Positions 5,302 to 5,676 of a stretch of 5,676 nucleotides of DNA are shown here, one piece after another. The stretch is taken from positions 1 through 5,676 of the forward strand of contig WFQY01000025.1 of assembly GCA_015486815.1 (NCBI GenBank). Reading direction: 5' to 3'. The notes below the pieces were generated by a model. The model did not search any database and was not told where the DNA came from. It worked only from the letters and a program-made list of their open reading frames with translations. This DNA comes from Phycisphaerae bacterium. GTDB lineage: Bacteria; Planctomycetota; Phycisphaerae; JAAYCJ01. A program made the position numbers and the translations under genes. How positions within the stretch are numbered: position 1 is the first letter of the stretch; every line of letters starts with the position of its first letter.

Positions 5302-5676
5302 ATGAATAGCGAGAAAATATTAAATATTCCGAGGGATTTTGACATAAAAGGTTTGATACGCAGCGCATTTTTGAGTCAGCTTGAGTGGAGAAATATTTCC
5401 AATCGCATTGTTGTAGATATGTCTCAATTAACTTTTATTACGCCTATCGGTTTGGCAAGTTTATGTGCATATTTGATGTATTTAAGGCACAAAAAGATTG
5501 TTTTTAATGTTATAGAACCTAAGGATATTAAGGTTAGGCAGTATGTGCAGCGAATGGATTTATTTCAAAATATTGGCGTTGACGGTGCCGAAGCTTTTCG
5601 CAGATGGAATGGAACAGGTAGATTTCAGGAATTACGAATAATTCGATCGGAAGATGAACTTTCCGTAATAATAAAG
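5302..5676 (+). CDS. Partial: STAS-like-domain protein, possibly with a C-terminal ATPase domain beyond the window
   Basis: The frame stays open for 125 codons from ATG 5302 to the window edge, so the 3' end is missing. Residues 1-93 look like a STAS-like (anti-sigma-antagonist fold) domain: a beta strand NRIVVDMSQLTFI (34-46), a turn TPIGLASL (47-54), a helix, strand IVFNVI (66-71), and a closing segment VRQYVQRMDLFQNIGV (78-93). Such domains often precede a histidine-kinase-like ATPase domain in cytoplasmic regulators, and residues 108-125 resemble the linker found there, but this is an inference. The usual DSSG phosphorylation motif is replaced by TPIG, so regulation by serine phosphorylation is doubtful. 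GC is about 36 percent over 5341-5676, counted by hand, against about 50 percent in a dxs sample (4441-4620). No Shine-Dalgarno is visible before the ATG. TTG 5287 is an alternative start. The frame is the same as dxs, separated by its TAA. Confidence 0.65.
   Translation, partial: MNSEKILNIPRDFDIKGLIRSAFLSQLEWRNISNRIVVDMSQLTFITPIGLASLCAYLMYLRHKKIVFNVIEPKDIKVRQYVQRMDLFQNIGVDGAEAFRRWNGTGRFQELRIIRSEDELSVIIK

Overview
The window reads as a stretch of ordinary bacterial chromosome. It has five protein-coding genes, all on the + strand and closely packed. I see no RNA genes, transposases, phage genes or CRISPR array. The best guess for the source is a member of Planctomycetota, possibly Phycisphaerae-like. 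This rests on the Dxs protein, which has GDASIVNG at its thiamine-diphosphate site where E. coli-type enzymes have GDGA-type sequence, and on a SpoIID/LytB protein that is not next to sporulation genes. Both points come from memory of those families, so the placement is an inference at roughly 0.5 confidence. Coding sequence is mid-GC with frequent ATA isoleucine codons. The last, partial gene is clearly more AT-rich.

Layout: 1-49 is an AT-rich, repeat-like leader. 50-1297 encodes an exported SpoIID/LytB-domain protein with a TTG start. After 47 bases, 1345-2235 encodes a stand-alone homocysteine S-methyltransferase (zinc) domain with a clear Shine-Dalgarno. 2236-2385 is the largest gap (150 bases) and holds a possible hairpin and a short direct repeat but no convincing gene. 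2386-3294 encodes a farnesyl-diphosphate-type polyprenyl synthase (ispA). After 24 bases comes dxs, best started at ATG 3319 and ending at 5271. After 30 bases with two small AT-rich hairpins, a gene starts at 5302 and runs off the window. It begins with a non-canonical STAS-like domain and may continue into a histidine-kinase-like ATPase domain.

How they fit together: Dxs makes 1-deoxy-D-xylulose 5-phosphate, the entry compound of the MEP isoprenoid pathway. IspA condenses the resulting C5 units to farnesyl diphosphate, the precursor of the undecaprenyl carrier used for cell-wall synthesis. The ispA-dxs pairing is therefore a functional unit. The SpoIID-domain protein probably acts on peptidoglycan, and the methyltransferase belongs to methionine or one-carbon metabolism. 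The last gene looks regulatory (partner-switch type). I did not find an undescribed system. The points most worth a second look are the altered residues beside the catalytic Glu of Dxs, a promoter-like extended -10 overlapping the ispA stop codon, the non-canonical STAS gene, and the structured gap before ispA.
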